From contig PLTZ01000027.1 in NCBI GenBank assembly GCA_003164715.1, positions 1-64,000 of the forward strand: a stretch of DNA of 64,000 nucleotides. The letters run 5' to 3'. A program made the translations under genes and the position numbers. This stretch comes from Opitutaceae bacterium. GTDB lineage: Bacteria > Verrucomicrobiota > Verrucomicrobiia > Opitutales > Opitutaceae. This document shows positions 17,316 through 26,536 of the stretch, one piece after another. A model generated the notes under the pieces. That model saw only the letters and a program-made list of their open reading frames with translations, did not search any database and was not told the DNA's origin. Position 1 is the stretch's first letter. Each line of letters opens with the position of its first letter.

Positions 17316-17726
17316 TCAGTCCGGTACGACGGTGGTGACGTCGGTGAAGGCCTTCAGGTCCTCGTCAAAGGACGCGATTACGCCCCCGCACTCCGCCGCG
17401 GTTGCGGCCAGATAGGCATCGCCAAAGTCCACGTTCCCCCTGACGACCCGCTGCAGGGCATCGAGAACCCGGGTGCGGTCGCCCACATGGACGACATCCG
17501 TTTGGATCATCGGGACGAGCCGGGCGGCGGCGGCGGGCTTCGAAAGCTTGTAGACCCGGGCAAGGACGTAGAAGACCTCAGCGACCGTTACGGCTGAAAG
17601 CGCCAGCTCAATCCCGCCCGCCTTCGCGCTCGCGAACAGCCTCGCCGCAGCGGCGGATTGCTTCGGGTCGTCGTCCCTTAGGAAGCGCAGCACGACGTTG
17701 GCGTCGAGATGATGGCGGAGGGTCAC
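17316..17726 (-). CDS. PIN-domain toxin (VapC-type)
   Basis: A 136-residue PIN nuclease with the acidic residues in HHLDANVVLRFLRDDD, SAVTVAEVFYVL and NVDFGDAYLAATA. It is coupled by a four-base overlap to the upstream AbrB-type antitoxin gene, making a second toxin-antitoxin module. Unlike the module at 234-820, its composition matches the chromosome, so it appears long resident. The RNA target is unknown. Confidence 0.88.
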   Translation of the reverse strand: MTLRHHLDANVVLRFLRDDDPKQSAAAARLFASAKAGGIELALSAVTVAEVFYVLARVYKLSKPAAAARLVPMIQTDVVHVGDRTRVLDALQRVVRGNVDFGDAYLAATAAECGGVIASFDEDLKAFTDVTTVVPD

Positions 17727-17968
17727 TTCCTGCTCCTTCCCTCGCCACTTCCTTCAGCCCACGCCTGGCGGCCCTTGTCCTTCTCCTGGGGGTCCCGTGC
17801 CGCTCGCGTCCGGGCGGAGCCCAGAAGCATCATGATGTCGGGAACCGGCCTTACCTGGGCGCTGCCGTCCGGCATTTCCTCCCACACGACTTCCACCGAC
17901 TTCCACCGTGCTCGAAAAGCGGCCGGAATAGTGGTCTGTCCTTTACTTGATACATAGGTCTTTACCAT
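17723..17968 (-). CDS. AbrB/SpoVT-type antitoxin
   Basis: An 81-residue protein with a swapped-hairpin DNA-binding N-terminus (MVKTYVSSKGQTTIPAAFRARW). This is followed by a short linker and a basic, toxin-binding C-terminal half. It should bind its own promoter and neutralise the PIN toxin encoded immediately downstream. A GTAAAGAG run ahead of the ATG may be its ribosome binding site. The region upstream (17969-18170) is shared with the divergent glycosidase gene. Confidence 0.86.
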   Translation of the reverse strand: MVKTYVSSKGQTTIPAAFRARWKSVEVVWEEMPDGSAQVRPVPDIMMLLGSARTRAARDPQEKDKGRQAWAEGSGEGRSRK

Positions 17969-18170
17969 GGTCGCTACTCTTTACCCTACGATGAGCCCCG
18001 TCAAATCGAATCCGTCGGCGTTTCGCCCGGCCGCCAGAAGCCAGCCGGCACCCGCGGAATATGGTTTTCACCGCGCCCACCGCGCACTAGCTTAACAGGC
18101 GGTAGACCGCACCGCCTTGCGGCGCCGAAACCGGGACGATCACCCCGGTTCACCCAGACCCCCGAGACCC

Positions 18171-19919
18171 ATGAGAACACCGCCCCCGCCTTCATTGAGA
18201 TTGCCCGCGCTCGCCGCCTTACTCGCAGCACTTGCCGCGCCTGCCGCCATACCCTGCCGCGGCGCGGCCACCGACCCCGGGGTGCCGCGCCTCGAGAAAC
18301 ACGGCGGCGCCACGCAGCTGGTCGTGGACAACAAGCCCTTCCTCATCCGTGGCGCGGAGCTCAGCAATTCGAGCGCCTCCAGCCTCGAATTCATGAAGCC
18401 GGTCTGGCCCCGGCTCGTCGACAGCCGCCTCAACACGGTCCTTGCCACCGTGACCTGGGAGCTCATCGAACCGCAGGAGGGAAAATTCGACTTTAGGCTC
18501 GTGGACGGCCTGATCGAGCAGGCGCGGGCGTACGACCTGCGGCTCGTGGTGCTCTGGTTCGGGAGTTGGAAGAACGGCAAGTCCACCTACCAGCCCCTCT
18601 GGGTGAAGACGGACCAGGCGCGCTTTCCGCTCGTCCAGAGCGAGCAGGGCCGAAGCCTCAACACGCTCACCCCGTTCGGCGACGCCACCTGCGAGGCGGA
18701 TGCGCGCGCGTTCGCCGCGCTCATGCGCCACCTGCGCGAGGTCGACGGCACGCGGCACACGGTCCTCATGATCCAGGTCGAGAACGAGATGGGCGTTCTC
18801 GAGGACTCGCGCGACTATGGGAGCGCCGCCAGGGCGGCGTTCGCCGGCCCCGTGCCGGCGGAGCTGATGGGCTACCTCGCGGCGCACAAGGACTCGCTCG
18901 TTTCGGAGCTGCGCGAGTTGTGGGAGGCGAACGGCGCGCGGAGCTCGGGCACGTGGGCCCAAGTCTTCGGCCCGGGAAAACCCGCGGGCAAGGAGATCCC
19001 CGTGCGCACGCTCGTCCCGCCGATGACCGAAGCGGAGCACGAGACCGCATGGCGCAAGCTCTGGTGGCCCGTGGACGAGATCTTCATGGCGTGGCGCTAC
19101 GCCCGCTTCGTCAACCGGGTGGCCGAGGCCGGCAAGGCCGAGTACCCGCTGCCGCTCTACGTGAACACCTGGCTCCAGCAGCGCGACCACGCGTGGCCGG
19201 GCACGTACCCGAGCGGCGGCCCGGTGCCCCAGGTGCTGAACGTGTGGCAGGAGGGGGCACCCGCGATCGACGTCCTGGCGGGCGACATCTACGTCCCGGA
19301 GTTCCAGGAGACGTGCGAGCGGTACCACCGCTGCGGCAATCCGATCCTGATCCCGGAGTCGCGCGGCGGCGGCGCCGGGGCGGCGCAGGCGATCTGGGCC
19401 TTCGGGAAGATGGACGCCATCGCCTATTCGCCGTTCGGGATCGACCGGGCCCCCGACGTGGACCCGGAGTTCGCCCAGGGCTATGACATAATCGCCCAGT
19501 GCTCGCCGCTCATCCTGGAGCACCAGGGGGACGCGACGATGACCGCCGTGCTCCTGGAGCAGGGCGGGGCGCCGCAGACGGTGCGGCTCGGCGACTACCA
19601 GATCGAGGCGCGCTACGCCGCGCACGGCCCCGGCCCCCTGCACGCCGTGGCCTCGCCCGAGCGCGTAGCCGGCCTCTTCATCGCGACCGGCCCCGACGAC
19701 CTGATCATCGTCGGCCGCGCCATGAACGTCTATTTCTCCTGCGCGGCGGCCCCCGCGCAGAGCGTCGGCCTCGGCACAGTCGACGAGGGCGTCTACGCAG
19801 ACGGCGTCTGGATCCCCGGGCGCCGGCTAAACGGCGACGAGACTCCGGAGTGGAAGGCCCTTCATTTCAGGGCCGAGAAATACGGTATCCAGAGGGTCAA
19901 GCTCTACCGCTATCACTAA
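18171..19919 (+). CDS. GH35-like beta-galactosidase with DUF5597-type C-terminus
   Basis: A 582-residue secreted protein: signal peptide with h-region LPALAALLAALAAPAAIP, then a TIM barrel. It opens LVVDNKPFLIRGAELSNSSAS and has the acid/base candidate Glu206 in IQVENEMG. A nucleophile candidate, Glu396, lies in ILIPESRGG. The smaller C-terminal beta domain (from about residue 450) has the look of DUF5597. Such enzymes release terminal beta-galactosyl units, for example from xyloglucan or pectin side chains. Exact specificity cannot be read. The ATG at 18171 is preceded by C-rich sequence, without Shine-Dalgarno. Confidence 0.85.
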   Translation: MRTPPPPSLRLPALAALLAALAAPAAIPCRGAATDPGVPRLEKHGGATQLVVDNKPFLIRGAELSNSSASSLEFMKPVWPRLVDSRLNTVLATVTWELIEPQEGKFDFRLVDGLIEQARAYDLRLVVLWFGSWKNGKSTYQPLWVKTDQARFPLVQSEQGRSLNTLTPFGDATCEADARAFAALMRHLREVDGTRHTVLMIQVENEMGVLEDSRDYGSAARAAFAGPVPAELMGYLAAHKDSLVSELRELWEANGARSSGTWAQVFGPGKPAGKEIPVRTLVPPMTEAEHETAWRKLWWPVDEIFMAWRYARFVNRVAEAGKAEYPLPLYVNTWLQQRDHAWPGTYPSGGPVPQVLNVWQEGAPAIDVLAGDIYVPEFQETCERYHRCGNPILIPESRGGGAGAAQAIWAFGKMDAIAYSPFGIDRAPDVDPEFAQGYDIIAQCSPLILEHQGDATMTAVLLEQGGAPQTVRLGDYQIEARYAAHGPGPLHAVASPERVAGLFIATGPDDLIIVGRAMNVYFSCAAAPAQSVGLGTVDEGVYADGVWIPGRRLNGDETPEWKALHFRAEKYGIQRVKLYRYH

Positions 19920-19984
19920 AGGGCCGCGCTCGGGCGGAGGCGCCCCGCGCATCGCACCCCCAAGGCGCCGCCAACCGGGGAGGC

Positions 19985-20584
19985 TTAAGGCCCCGGCTCC
20001 AGGTGCTTCGCCTGCACCGCGTGTTTGATCAGGCGCTCGGCCTCTTCCCAGAGAGCCGCCGAACCCTCCGAGATGTGCGCATTGCGGGCGACCACGCGGT
20101 CCGCCGTCACCTGGTGGCGCTTCCACGCCGCCCCCTCGGTGCTGCAGTTCAGGAGCACGGGCTGGAAGCGGTCGACCGCGGCGGCGAACTTCGCCTCGGG
20201 TGTTCGCCTCTCCTCGAACTCGTCCCAGAGGCCGCGGAACTGCGCCGCCTGGTCGGCGGGCAGTAGCCCGAAGATCCGGTCCGCGGCGATCGCCTCGCGA
20301 TCATGCTGGCCCGCCATCCTGGCGGTGTCGTAGGCAAACGTGTCGCCGGCGTCGATCTCCACGAGGTCGTGGAGGATCACCATCTTCAAGACCCGCAGGA
20401 CGTCCAGGCGCGGCTCGTTCGCGTGCTCCGCAAGGACAATCACCGCCAGGCACAGGTGCCACGAGTGCTCGGCGTCGTTCTCCGCCCTGCGGCTCTGCGT
20501 GCAGACGGTCTGGCGGAACACCTCCTTGAGCCTGTCCATCTCAAGAATGAAGCGCACCTGCTGCTCAATCCGCTCGTTCTCCAT
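19985..20584 (-). CDS. HD-domain hydrolase (YfbR/5'-nucleotidase-like)
   Basis: A 199-residue protein with the HD signature spread over NDAEHSWHLCLAVIVLAEHAN and VILHDLVEIDAGDTFAYD. This pattern is typical of HD_3-type enzymes that dephosphorylate deoxynucleoside monophosphates. It starts at MENERIEQQVRFILEMDRLK. It lies 10 bases downstream of the OpgC-like gene on the same strand. Substrate unproven. Confidence 0.85.
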   Translation of the reverse strand: MENERIEQQVRFILEMDRLKEVFRQTVCTQSRRAENDAEHSWHLCLAVIVLAEHANEPRLDVLRVLKMVILHDLVEIDAGDTFAYDTARMAGQHDREAIAADRIFGLLPADQAAQFRGLWDEFEERRTPEAKFAAAVDRFQPVLLNCSTEGAAWKRHQVTADRVVARNAHISEGSAALWEEAERLIKHAVQAKHLEPGP

Positions 20585-20594
20585 CCCGCGGAGC

Positions 20595-21731
20595 CTAGGC
20601 CTGGCTGCGGCTGCTTGCGAGTTCCGACTGCCGGGCGAGGGCGGGCGCGGCGCCGCGCGCAAGGAGCGATTGGCGGGCGAAGGCGGCTGCAAAGAGGATG
20701 GTGACGGCCGCGGCCGCCACGAGCGTGCGCGAAAGCTCGGTGCCAAAGAGGGACGGGAACTGCAGGAGGCCCATGACGGCGACGCTCTGGGTGGCGACGA
20801 CCGCGAGCGAATGCCGCCCGAGGAAGGCCAGCGGCCGCCACGTGAGCGCGCCCGGGAACTGCGCGCCGAGGACCCCGAAGAGGTAGGCCACGCAGCCGAA
20901 GTCCGCCATGCGCAGGAGCCCGAGGGCCGGCTTGTTCACGAGCACGCCGAAGACGCGGTCGGGCCAGAGCGCCGGCCACTGGGCGTAGTGGACGCCGATC
21001 CCGTAGACGGCGACGGCCGCGGCCCCGGCGAGGACCCACGGGCTCGGCCGGGAGACCTGCGGCCGCCCGCAGGCGCGCGCATGCCCGACCACGACGCCGG
21101 CCACGAAGAGGAACTGCCAGGCCAGCAGGTTAAAGCTTCCCGTGTTGATCGGGTAGAGCGGGGCCCCGTCCACCGGGGGCGCCCACTGGACCGCGAGCCA
21201 GACGCCGCCGCTAATCGCGAGGACGAGGGAACGCCGGCCGGACTCGAGGGAGCGGATCACCGTCGGCAGCAGCATCACAAAGCCGCAGTACATGGGAAGG
21301 AGGTCGAGGAGCCCGGGCTGGTAGAGGAGCGAGACGCCGAGCCCGAGGGACAGGGCCGGGTGCTCGAAGAAGAGCCGGGGGACCGCCGGCGAGCAGTAGC
21401 CCACCAGGCGCTCGGTCAGCTGCACGAGGACAAACGCCGCAAGGACCGAGCCGACGTGCCAGCGGTAGATCGATTTCGCGCGCTCGGACGCCGCCGTCCA
21501 CAGCCCGGCGGGTCCCTGGGACCGGAACCGGCGCGTGTAGACCCATCCGGCCATGAGGCCCGAAAGGAACACAAAGCCCTCGGCCGCCGAAAAGAGCCCC
21601 ACCGACTGGTCCGTAATCCGCCGCAGCTCGGTCGGCAAGTGGTTGACCGTCATGATGACGAGGAACAGCCCCCGCAGGGTGTCAAACCGCAGGTCGCGCC
21701 CGCCCGGCCGCACTTCTAACTTGGAATTCAC
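20595..21731 (-). CDS. OpgC-like membrane acyltransferase
   Basis: A 378-residue integral membrane protein with about ten hydrophobic segments. It opens RDLRFDTLRGLFLVIMTVNHLPTELRRITDQSVGLFSAAEGFVFLSG, the OpgC family signature (FDxLRG, VNH, SAAEGFVFLSG). OpgC succinylates osmoregulated periplasmic glucans; other relatives modify other polysaccharides. The most likely start is the GTG at 21731, giving a short cytoplasmic N-terminus. It is divergent from the prolyl oligopeptidase with only 24 bases between starts. Confidence 0.86.
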   Translation of the reverse strand: MNSKLEVRPGGRDLRFDTLRGLFLVIMTVNHLPTELRRITDQSVGLFSAAEGFVFLSGLMAGWVYTRRFRSQGPAGLWTAASERAKSIYRWHVGSVLAAFVLVQLTERLVGYCSPAVPRLFFEHPALSLGLGVSLLYQPGLLDLLPMYCGFVMLLPTVIRSLESGRRSLVLAISGGVWLAVQWAPPVDGAPLYPINTGSFNLLAWQFLFVAGVVVGHARACGRPQVSRPSPWVLAGAAAVAVYGIGVHYAQWPALWPDRVFGVLVNKPALGLLRMADFGCVAYLFGVLGAQFPGALTWRPLAFLGRHSLAVVATQSVAVMGLLQFPSLFGTELSRTLVAAAAVTILFAAAFARQSLLARGAAPALARQSELASSRSQA

Positions 21732-21755
21732 GTGTGAGAGCCGACACCATGTACC

Positions 21756-23936
21756 ATGAATCGTTCCAGAATGCGGAAATCCCTTAAGTTTGGCGCAATT
21801 ATTTTTCTGGCGGCCTGCGGCGGGCTGCCGGCGGCGGACGTCCCCGCGGCGCGCCGCGGGCCGCAGGTTGACGACTATTTCGGCGAGAAGGTGGCGGACC
21901 CGTACCGCTGGATGGAGGACATCGATTCGCCGGAGACCGCCGCCTGGGTCGCCGCCGAGCGGGCGGCGACTGCGCAGGCGTTGGCCGCGGTCCCCGAGCG
22001 CACCCGCGTGCGCACCCGCCTCAGGGAGCTGTGGAACTACCCCAGGTTCGGGCTCCCGCAGACGAGGGGCGGGCGCATGTTCTTCACGAAGAACGACGGC
22101 CTGCAGAACCAGGCGGTGCCCTATGTCGTCGACGCGCCGGGACGCGCGCCCCGGGTCCTCATCGACCCCAACCTCCTGTCGAGCGAGGGCACGGTGGCGG
22201 CAACGGAGATCTCCCCGTCCGATGACGGGAGCCTCCTCGGCTACGGGCTCGCGACGGCCGGCTCCGACTGGAACGAGCTGCACGTGCGCGACGTTGCGTC
22301 CGGCAGGGACCTGCCGGACGTCGTTCGCTGGGTCAAGTTCTCGGGGATCGCCTGGACGAAGGACAACGCGGGCTTCTTTTACAGCCGGTTCCCGGAGGTG
22401 CCCAAGGGCGACCGGCTCTTCGGGCGGCTGACCGGCAGGCAGCTCCTCTACCACCGGCTCGGGACGGAGCAGTCCGCGGACCGCCTCATCTTCGAGATGA
22501 AGGACCACCCGGACTGGTTCTTCGGCGGCGAGGTGACCGACGACGGGCGGTACCTCGTGATCAGCGTGGATCAGAACGACCGCACCGAGAACGCGCTCTA
22601 CGTGGCCGACCTCGCGGAGCCCGGGGCGCCCCGCCTCAGGGCCCCGGTGGTGCGGCTCCTGGACAGGTTCGACGCCCGGTACACGTTTCTCGGCAACCGC
22701 GGGACGGTCCTCTTCGTGCTGACGACCCTCGACGCCCCCCGGGGCCGCGTGGTGGCGATCGACCTCGTGTCGCCCGGGCCCGCAGCCTGGAGGACGCCCG
22801 TCCCCCAGGCCGAGGACGCGATCGAGGACGCCGGGTTCGTGGGCGGAAGGATCGTTGTTTCGAAGCTCCACGACGTGCAGAGCAGGCTCACCGCGTTCGC
22901 GCCCGACGGCTCCTCGCGCCGCGACCTCCCGCTGCCGGGCGTCGGGTGCGTGACGGCGCTTTCCGGCCGCTCCGACGACCCGGCGCTCTACTACGGCTTC
23001 TCATCCTTCCTGGCGCCCGAGTCGATCATGAGCTGCGACGTCGCCACCGGCCGCCAGACCGTGTTCCAGGAGCCGAGGACGGCCTTTGACCCGTCGGCCT
23101 TCGAGACGACGGAGATGTTCTACCCGTCGCGCGACGGCATGCGGATCCCGATGTTCGTCACGGCTCGCAAGGGGCTAAGGAGGGACGGCACCGCCGCCGC
23201 CTGGCTCTACGGCTACGGCGGCTTCGCGGTTGCGGTCAAGCCCGAGTACGCCGTGCCGGTGGCCGTCTGGCTCGAGATGGGGGGGATCTACGTCCAGGCG
23301 AACCTGCGCGGCGGCTCCGAGTACGGCGAGGCCTGGCACCTGGCCGGCACGAAGGAGCGCAAGCAGAACGTCTTCGACGACTTTGTCGCGGCCGCCGAGT
23401 ACCTCGTGGCGCAGGGCTACACGCGCAGGGACCGCCTGGTGATCGAGGGCCGCTCGAACGGCGGGCTTCTGATCGGCGCGGTGCTCAACCAGCGGCCCGA
23501 CCTGGCGGCGGTCGCCCTTCCCGGGGTGGGGGTCATGGACATGCTCCGCTACCACACGTTCACAGTCGGCGCCTCGTGGGCCGCGGACTTCGGCACGAGC
23601 GAGGACCCGGCGGGCTACAGGATTCTGAAAGCCTATTCGCCGCTCCACAACATCCGCGAGACCGCCCGGTACCCGGCCGTGCTCATCACGACGGGCGACC
23701 ACGACGACCGCGTCTTCCCGGCGCACTCCTTCAAGTACGCCGCGGCGCTCCAGCATGCGGCGGCGCGGGTTGCGGGCTCGGGGCCCGTCCTGATCCGGAT
23801 CGAGTCAAACGCGGGCCACGGGGGATCGACCGGCACCTCGCCCGTCTCGAAGGTGATCGACGAGTGGGCCGACAAGATAGGCTTCGCGGCCCACTATGTC
23901 GCTCCCGGCACGCTCGCGGCGCCAGGCGACCGCTAG
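21756..23936 (+). CDS. Prolyl oligopeptidase (S9A)
   Basis: A 726-residue serine peptidase cutting after proline in short peptides. An N-terminal seven-blade propeller (about residues 80-430) gates the C-terminal alpha/beta-hydrolase. The catalytic triad is visible: Ser in IEGRSNGGLL, Asp in GDHDDRVFPAHS, His in NAGHGG. DPYRWMED near the N-terminus and GGFAVAVKPEY are S9A hallmarks. The leader ends in LAACG, a possible lipobox, so it may be a periplasmic lipoprotein. The second Met (21771) is an alternative start. Confidence 0.94.
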   Translation: MNRSRMRKSLKFGAIIFLAACGGLPAADVPAARRGPQVDDYFGEKVADPYRWMEDIDSPETAAWVAAERAATAQALAAVPERTRVRTRLRELWNYPRFGLPQTRGGRMFFTKNDGLQNQAVPYVVDAPGRAPRVLIDPNLLSSEGTVAATEISPSDDGSLLGYGLATAGSDWNELHVRDVASGRDLPDVVRWVKFSGIAWTKDNAGFFYSRFPEVPKGDRLFGRLTGRQLLYHRLGTEQSADRLIFEMKDHPDWFFGGEVTDDGRYLVISVDQNDRTENALYVADLAEPGAPRLRAPVVRLLDRFDARYTFLGNRGTVLFVLTTLDAPRGRVVAIDLVSPGPAAWRTPVPQAEDAIEDAGFVGGRIVVSKLHDVQSRLTAFAPDGSSRRDLPLPGVGCVTALSGRSDDPALYYGFSSFLAPESIMSCDVATGRQTVFQEPRTAFDPSAFETTEMFYPSRDGMRIPMFVTARKGLRRDGTAAAWLYGYGGFAVAVKPEYAVPVAVWLEMGGIYVQANLRGGSEYGEAWHLAGTKERKQNVFDDFVAAAEYLVAQGYTRRDRLVIEGRSNGGLLIGAVLNQRPDLAAVALPGVGVMDMLRYHTFTVGASWAADFGTSEDPAGYRILKAYSPLHNIRETARYPAVLITTGDHDDRVFPAHSFKYAAALQHAAARVAGSGPVLIRIESNAGHGGSTGTSPVSKVIDEWADKIGFAAHYVAPGTLAAPGDR

Positions 23937-23950
23937 GCTCCCCACGGGGG

Positions 23951-25369
23951 TCACCACCCGCCGCCTAGCGCGCGCACCAGGAGCACGGTCGCCTCCAGGC
24001 GGCCGGCCCGGGCCTGCGTGAGCGAGATCTCGCTTGAGAGCTGCGTGCGCTGGCTGTCGATCACCTCGATGTAGCTCACAAGCCCGGCCTTGTAGCGCAC
24101 GACCGAGAGGTTCGCCGCGCTCCTCGACGCGTCCACGGCGCGCTCGAGCGCCTCCGCCTGCCGGGCCAAGAGCCGCAGGTCCGAGAGCCCGTCCTCCACC
24201 TCCTGGAAGGCGACCAGCACCTGCTGGCGGTAGGTGGCCACCGACTCCTCGTACGCGGCCTTCGCCTGGCGGTAGTTGGCGAGGTGGGTCCCACCGTTGA
24301 AGATCGGCAGCGAGACCAGCGGGCCCGCCGCCCATTCGCGGCTACTCCACCTGAGGAGCGTGTCGAGGTCGCTGCTGTTCACGCCGCCGAAGGCCGTCAA
24401 GCCCACCGAGGGGAAGAAGGCCGCCTTGGCGACCCCGATCCTGGCGTTCGCCGCGGCGAGCGTGCGCTCGGCCGAGGCGACGTCGGGACGGCGCTCCAAA
24501 AGCTCGCTCGGAAGCCCCGTCGGGACGAAGGGAGGGGCGCCCTCGAGCGGCGCGGCCTCGATAGCGAACCCCTCGGGGTTTCGCCCCACGAGGACAGCGA
24601 GCGCGTGCTCCTGAAGGGCGATGGCGCGGTCGTTCGCGACGGCCGTGCTCTCGACCGTCGCCAGCTCGGTCTCGGCCTGGTAGACGTCGAGGTCGCTGTT
24701 GGCCCCGCCCTTGCGGAGCTTGCGGACGAGTTCAAGCGCGTCAGAGAGGAGCGACACCTCGCGGCGCAGGAGCTCCCGCTGCGAGACAAGCGAGCGCAGC
24801 GTGAAATAGTTCTGGGCGACGCCGGCCTCGAGCGTAAGGAGGACGTTCTGATAGGTCGCGCCCTGCGCCTCGGCGAGCGAGCGGGCGCTCTCCACCGAGC
24901 GCCTCGCCGCCCCGAAAATGTCGACCTCGTAGGAGAGGACGAGCGGCAGGTCGAACGAGTTCGTGCTGTAGGCGAAGGTCGTCGCGGGGTACTCGGTCTG
25001 CCGGTTCGCCGAATACATGGCCCTCGAGCCGCTGGGATTAACCGAGAGGGACGGGTAGAGGCTCCCGCGCGTGGCGCGGGCGGCCGCCAGGGCCTCGTCG
25101 TAGCGGGCGAGCGCCGCCGCGAGGGTGGGGCTTGCGGCGAGCGCCTTCGCCTCGAGGCCGTCAAGGACGGGATCGTTGAAGACCTTCCACCAGGCCTCCT
25201 TCGGGAGCCCGTCCTTCGGCTGCGCGACCTTCCAGGGGCCGCTCTCCGAGAACGCTGCCGGGGTCTCGACTGCGGGCCTCTTGTAGTCGGGCCCGACGGC
25301 GCAGCCCGCCTCGACCGCGAGGAGCGCGGCCAAAAGCCCCGCTTGGAGCCGTTGGGGGCGCTCGCTCAC
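23951..25369 (-). CDS. Outer-membrane efflux lipoprotein (TolC/NodT family)
   Basis: A 472-residue trimeric channel protein. The N-terminal lipoprotein signal ends EAGCAVGPDYKRP, the NodT-type start. Two helical-hairpin repeats follow, with the typical ANARIGVAKAAFFPSVGLTAFGG and GLVSYIEVIDSQRTQLSSEISLTQARA segments. It is the exit duct of the RND pump encoded just upstream and overlaps the adaptor gene by four bases. Confidence 0.94.
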   Translation of the reverse strand: MSERPQRLQAGLLAALLAVEAGCAVGPDYKRPAVETPAAFSESGPWKVAQPKDGLPKEAWWKVFNDPVLDGLEAKALAASPTLAAALARYDEALAAARATRGSLYPSLSVNPSGSRAMYSANRQTEYPATTFAYSTNSFDLPLVLSYEVDIFGAARRSVESARSLAEAQGATYQNVLLTLEAGVAQNYFTLRSLVSQRELLRREVSLLSDALELVRKLRKGGANSDLDVYQAETELATVESTAVANDRAIALQEHALAVLVGRNPEGFAIEAAPLEGAPPFVPTGLPSELLERRPDVASAERTLAAANARIGVAKAAFFPSVGLTAFGGVNSSDLDTLLRWSSREWAAGPLVSLPIFNGGTHLANYRQAKAAYEESVATYRQQVLVAFQEVEDGLSDLRLLARQAEALERAVDASRSAANLSVVRYKAGLVSYIEVIDSQRTQLSSEISLTQARAGRLEATVLLVRALGGGW

Positions 25370-26496
25370 GGCCTCTTCTCCAGGGCGGCCGGCACGGGGC
25401 TCACCTCCATGCCCTCCGCCAGGGCGTCGTTCGGGTTGGAGACGACCCGGGAACCCTCCCCGAGGCCGTCGATCACCTCGACCCGCGTTCCGAAGTCCCG
25501 CCCGAGCGTCACATGCACGAGGTGGATCCGGTTCGACGCGTCGATCGTGGCGACCTGGGTGCCGGCGGCGTTGATGATGGCGGCGTTTGAGGGGAGCAGG
25601 ATCGCCGGCTGCGCGGCCTGGAAGCGGAAGCGCACCTGCCCGTACATGCCCGGGAAGAGCTCGCCCTTGGGGTTAGGCAGGCGCACCTCCGTCAGGAGCG
25701 TGCGGGAAGCGCTGTCAAGGGAGCCCGCAAAGCGCGCCACCTCGCCGTGGAACGCGCGGCCCGGGAACTCGGGCACGAGGACGTCGGCCAAGAGCCCGAC
25801 CTTCACCGAGCGCACGTAGGCCTGCGGGACGTTGACGAAGACGCGCAATAGGTCCGTCTCGGCAATGTGGAAGATCTCGACGCCGGCCCCCGCGCTTATG
25901 AGCGCCCCGACCTGCGCGTTGCGGGCCGAGACGACCCCGTCATAGGGCGCCGCCACCTGCTGGAAGTCCTTGAGCTGGGTGAGCCGGTCCACGTTCGCCT
26001 GGGCCGCGGCGACGCTGGCCTTGCCCGCCGCGTAGTCCGCGGCCTTCTGGTCGACGTCCTGCTGCGCGACCGCGTTCTGCGCGCCGAGCTCCCTCCAGCG
26101 GTCCGCGCTGATGCGCGCCAGTTCGAGGTTGGCCTGCGCGAGCACGAGGTTGGCGCGGGCCTGGTTCAACTCCTGGTCCAAGTCCGGCCCGTCGATCACC
26201 GCAAGGACCTGGCCGGCCTTGACCCGGTCGCCGATGTCGGCCGTCCACTTGGCGATGTAGCCCGTCGTCCGGGCGTAGATCGGCGTGTCCTGGTAGGCCG
26301 TGATCGCGGCCGGAAGCGTGACCACCGCCGCCTCGGTCTCCTTTGCCGCCACGACGTAGCTCACGACCGGCTGCGAGGTCGGCGCCGCGCGCTCATCGGA
26401 GGCCCCCGCGGCGCGCAGGCGCGGCAGGACGCCCGCCGCGAAGACCACGGCGGCGGCGAGGGGCAGGGCGATCGGCAGGATGCGGGTTGGCTTCAT
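25366..26496 (-). CDS. RND periplasmic adaptor (membrane fusion protein)
   Basis: A 376-residue MFP. N-terminal anchor (LPIALPLAAAVVFAAGVLP), lipoyl half-motif YARTTGYIAKWTADIGDRVKAGQVLAVIDGP, coiled-coil hairpin (about residues 110-170), second lipoyl half YDGVVSARNAQVGALISAG, then beta-barrel. It bridges the inner-membrane pump and the TolC duct. Its ATG is directly preceded by six C residues and no Shine-Dalgarno. It lies 40 bases after the pump gene and overlaps the TolC-type gene. Confidence 0.93.
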   Translation of the reverse strand: MKPTRILPIALPLAAAVVFAAGVLPRLRAAGASDERAAPTSQPVVSYVVAAKETEAAVVTLPAAITAYQDTPIYARTTGYIAKWTADIGDRVKAGQVLAVIDGPDLDQELNQARANLVLAQANLELARISADRWRELGAQNAVAQQDVDQKAADYAAGKASVAAAQANVDRLTQLKDFQQVAAPYDGVVSARNAQVGALISAGAGVEIFHIAETDLLRVFVNVPQAYVRSVKVGLLADVLVPEFPGRAFHGEVARFAGSLDSASRTLLTEVRLPNPKGELFPGMYGQVRFRFQAAQPAILLPSNAAIINAAGTQVATIDASNRIHLVHVTLGRDFGTRVEVIDGLGEGSRVVSNPNDALAEGMEVSPVPAALEKRP

Positions 26497-26536
26497 GGGG
26501 GGTGTCGTTCGGCTCTTAAAAGGGGAGGATCGGGCT

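Noticed and set aside
17941-17985. Three CTTTAC (GTAAAG) copies exactly 19 bases apart at the AbrB antitoxin start
   Set aside because: Two of the three lie in coding sequence, one of them in the conserved SSKGQ codons, and the third is probably the ribosome binding site. The regular spacing is likely chance, although an operator cannot be fully excluded.
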